Part shown: positions 21,464-23,489 of the stretch, piece by piece | How positions within the stretch are numbered: position 1 is the first letter of the stretch | Layout of the letters: the number at the start of each line of letters is the position of its first letter | Assembly: GCA_964392085.1 (NCBI GenBank) | Contig: CAYMOV010000035.1 | Location: 1 to 23,489 of the forward strand | DNA: 23,489 bases | Direction: 5' to 3' | Origin: CAYMOV01 sp964392085 | GTDB lineage: Bacteria > Oederibacteriota > Muellerivitia > Muellerivitales > Muellerivitaceae | Notes under the pieces: model-generated | The model's input: only the letters and a program-made list of their open reading frames with translations | Told to the model about the DNA's origin: nothing | Databases searched by the model: none | Position numbers and translations under genes: made by a program

Positions 21464-23143
21464 CTATTGTTGGATTTTCCGGATGAGGTTGTTGTCGGTG
21501 TCGCCCACATAAAGAGCGTTGGAAGGGCCCCAGCCGATCCCCATAGGCCAATTGAAGTTCGCCGCAGTCCCGATGCCGTCCGCGAAACCCCGGATTCCTG
21601 ATCCAGCCAGGGTGGTCACCCAACCGGTCGGGGTGATTTTTCGTATCCGATGGTTCAGGGAATCCGAGACATACACGTTTCCGGAGAGATCCACGGTGAT
21701 GCCAGTGGGCTCATAAAAGGATGCCGCGGCGCCCATCCCATCCCGAAATCCCGCGGTGCCTCCCGCCAGGGTGCTGACGGTCCCGGAAGGCGTTATTTTC
21801 AGGATTCGGTTGTTATACATATCCGTCACATAGACATTTCCCTCGGCGTCGACCGCCAAGCTGGAGGGATTGTTCATGACGGTGATGTCGCCCGTCCCCG
21901 CGAAGGTGGTGACCACCCCGGCCGGGGTGATCTTACGGATTCGTTCGTTGTGCCCATCCGCCACGTAGACGTTGCCCGAAGCGTCTACCGCCACATCCTC
22001 GGGAGCGTAAAACCTGGCCGCCGACCGGGTTCCGTCGACGTATCCATAGGAACCCGCCAGTCCGGCCAGGGTGGAGACGGTCCCGCCGTAAATCTTTCGG
22101 ATGGTGTGATTCCAGTGATCGGCGACGTAAACGGCGCCGCTCGAGTCCACCGCGACGCCCATGAGGTCATAGAAGGTTGCCGTCGCGGCCGGCCCGTCAT
22201 CCGAACCGCCCGCGCCGGACCCGGCCAGGGTGGAAACCACCCCGCCCGGCGTGATTACCCGGACACGGCGGTTTCCCGAGTCCCCCACGTAGACGTTCCC
22301 GGCGGAATCGACCGCGATGCCGACCGGGGAGAGGAAGGACGAGGAGGCGCCGGTCCCATCGCCGGCCCCCGGGGTTCCCGAACCGGCGAAGGTCGTGACC
22401 ACGCAGGTACTGATGACCGTTGGCATAGGGGTCAGAGTGAAGGTTGCGGTCGGCATGGGGGTCAAAGTCATGGTGGATGTCAAGGTCGGGACGGGGGTTC
22501 CGGGTGAAACGCCAATGGTGAGGGTGGGATCGGGTGGGTTCCGCGTCGGGGGGTAATAGGGCATGAACCCGCTCGAGCCATATCCATCCATGGACACATA
22601 ACGAGTCGTGATCGTGCCGGAGGCGGTGCCGGAGGTCACGTATTCAACGTAGAAATAGCCGTAGGGACCGAGGGGGGAAACGTTGAATGTGAATCCCGAC
22701 GCGTTGAAGGCCGCGGTGGCGATGGCATTGCCGGTGGGTCCGGAGGGATCCCCTTGGTAAAGTTTGGCCGCCAGGATTTGGGTGGCCAAGTTGCCCGTGA
22801 GATTCGCCGAGAAGCTCAGGGCGGTGCAGAATTTTGTTCCATGACAAGAGGTTTCAACGAAGTCGTCGGTGCTTAAACTATAGCCCACCACGGTGGAACC
22901 GGCCGAAACATTCGGGATGGCCAACGGATAGGAAAGGACCGCGAAAATCGCGCAGCCAGTTTGTGTCGGGGTGACGGTGGGAGTGCCGCTGGGGATGGGG
23001 GTGGGGGTTTGGGTCGCGGTCGCGTCCCCCGGCACGAAAGCGGGTGCGGGGCCGGTGGGGCTGGTGGTGATTTTTTTACCGCAATTGATCGCGAAGAGGA
23101 TGAAGATCGGGAGGATTAAGAGGCTCAGTAGAATGCGTCGCAT
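21464..23143 (-). CDS. NHL-repeat beta-propeller surface lipoprotein with Thr/Pro linkers
   Basis: This 559-residue exported protein starts with a hydrophobic signal (4-20) and a likely lipidated Cys21; the residue before it is Asn20, an unusual lipobox. A Thr/Pro linker (about 41-62, TPTPIPSGTPTVTPT) leads to a beta-rich module of unknown type (about 64-195) with four cysteines (Cys64, 100, 106, 247 nearby). A second Thr/Pro linker (216-245, with LTPMPT twice) precedes six NHL blades: 248-300, 303-353, 356-409, 411-454, 456-507 and 509-559. Each reads V[ST]T[LF]AG... [VL]AVD..GNVYV.D..N.RI.KI. The propeller is a ligand-, glycan- or protein-binding platform in known proteins; no catalytic residues are evident. 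AGGAG lies 6 nt before the ATG. It has its own terminator. Confidence 0.9.
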   Translation of the reverse strand: MRRILLSLLILPIFILFAINCGKKITTSPTGPAPAFVPGDATATQTPTPIPSGTPTVTPTQTGCAIFAVLSYPLAIPNVSAGSTVVGYSLSTDDFVETSCHGTKFCTALSFSANLTGNLATQILAAKLYQGDPSGPTGNAIATAAFNASGFTFNVSPLGPYGYFYVEYVTSGTASGTITTRYVSMDGYGSSGFMPYYPPTRNPPDPTLTIGVSPGTPVPTLTSTMTLTPMPTATFTLTPMPTVISTCVVTTFAGSGTPGAGDGTGASSSFLSPVGIAVDSAGNVYVGDSGNRRVRVITPGGVVSTLAGSGAGGSDDGPAATATFYDLMGVAVDSSGAVYVADHWNHTIRKIYGGTVSTLAGLAGSYGYVDGTRSAARFYAPEDVAVDASGNVYVADGHNERIRKITPAGVVTTFAGTGDITVMNNPSSLAVDAEGNVYVTDMYNNRILKITPSGTVSTLAGGTAGFRDGMGAAASFYEPTGITVDLSGNVYVSDSLNHRIRKITPTGWVTTLAGSGIRGFADGIGTAANFNWPMGIGWGPSNALYVGDTDNNLIRKIQQ

Positions 23144-23489
23144 ATCGGTCTCCTGGGTTCGGGTCTCTTCGCCATCTAGATACGGACCTCCCAGTTTGTT
23201 GCGTTAAAACTGGAGAGAATATTTGGTGTTCGATTGGGGAGAAAGGCCCTTGAAGGGGCTTAAATAAAAGGCCTTCCCGGTTCTTGTCGGATGGACCTAA
23301 GTTAAACGTTTCCTTCGTCGGGACGATGATGGGGGGCCCTTTTTGGGGAATGACGTACGTCCTTGAGGTAAAACGAAACGCCCATTTTTAGGTCGTTTAT
23401 CCCCTGTTCCGGCGGTCCGGAAGCGTAATTTATAAATGAGACGTGTTTCCAACGTTGACCGGGCGGCTTCCCCCGCCCAGGGTCCTGTG
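23144..23489. other. 346-bp intergenic region at the window end, no gene recognised
   Basis: No open frame with coding character is seen. The region must hold the promoter of the lipoprotein gene that starts at 23143 (a TATCTA stretch lies about 35 nt upstream on the minus strand). Near the end, TAATTTATAAATGAG (about 23426-23440) is AT-rich and could be a rightward promoter for a gene outside the window. GGGCGG/CCGCCC (23461-23478) and GCCCTT/AGGGGC (about 23246-23259) are short GC hairpins without T-runs. Confidence 0.45.

Noticed and set aside
19664..21601. Plus-strand open frame of 645 codons opposite phosphofructokinase
   Set aside because: The minus strand encodes every PFP motif; the plus frame has shadow composition and no ribosome-binding site.
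1..23489. CRISPR array, transposon ends, integrase, prophage or restriction/defence genes
   Set aside because: I looked for regularly spaced repeats, long terminal inverted repeats and the usual catalytic motifs on both strands and found none.

Overview
The window is about 23.5 kb of high-GC chromosomal DNA (one coding line I counted, 10681-10740, is 63% G+C). It comes from a diderm-type bacterium: several products carry lipoprotein or Sec signal peptides, and a membrane-anchored cytochrome c and secreted enzymes are present. Thr/Pro-rich linkers in a surface lipoprotein, a long PPi-type phosphofructokinase, a serpin and a GH9 glycosidase suggest an uncultured, polysaccharide-using lineage. 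Candidate-phylum bacteria such as FCPU426 have such linkers, but this placement is inference from memory and there is no rRNA gene here to settle it. I see no tRNA, rRNA, CRISPR array, insertion sequence, integrase or phage gene.

Layout. 102-2123 (+): SGNH hydrolase lipoprotein and an HI0933/YhiN-type flavoprotein. 2307-4010 (+): DEAD-box RNA helicase with a repeat-containing Gly/Arg-rich tail, ending at a bidirectional terminator shared with a convergent lipoprotein serpin (4152-5447, -). 5638-7086 (-): nitronate monooxygenase-like flavoenzyme with its own terminator; a close paralogue lies at 12642-14096 (-). 7534-7785 (+): small membrane protein resembling the C-terminal end of TauE/SafE transporters. 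7810-9083 (-): two flavodoxin-fold reductases joined by an ATGA overlap, the first with an Fe-S-type cysteine motif. 9348-11750 (+): unknown lipoprotein, membrane-anchored cytochrome c, and a secreted protein of unknown function whose second half is strikingly AT-rich. 11800-12399 (-): exported Cys-type glutathione peroxidase.

14319-15928 (+): rhomboid protease with an N-terminal zinc ribbon, overlapping (TTGA) a methyltransferase that also has an N-terminal zinc ribbon. 15994-18225 (-): GH9 glycosidase with altered active-site motif. 18491-19436 (+): RBBP9/YdeN-type hydrolase and a TfoX N-terminal-domain protein, ending at a long bidirectional terminator shared with convergent PPi-dependent phosphofructokinase (19577-21238, -). 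21464-23143 (-): six-bladed NHL-propeller lipoprotein.

Most of this reads as ordinary housekeeping and envelope genes in one- to three-gene transcription units. Redox functions recur (two NMO-like enzymes, two flavodoxin-fold reductases, a YhiN-type flavoprotein, cytochrome c, glutathione peroxidase), but no single pathway joins them. I found no clear new multigene system. The best leads are the duplicated flavoenzymes with a conserved four-cysteine tail, the atypical GH9 active site, the lipoprotein serpin with a long reactive loop, the split TauE-like mini-protein, and several intergenic palindromes and alternative hairpins.
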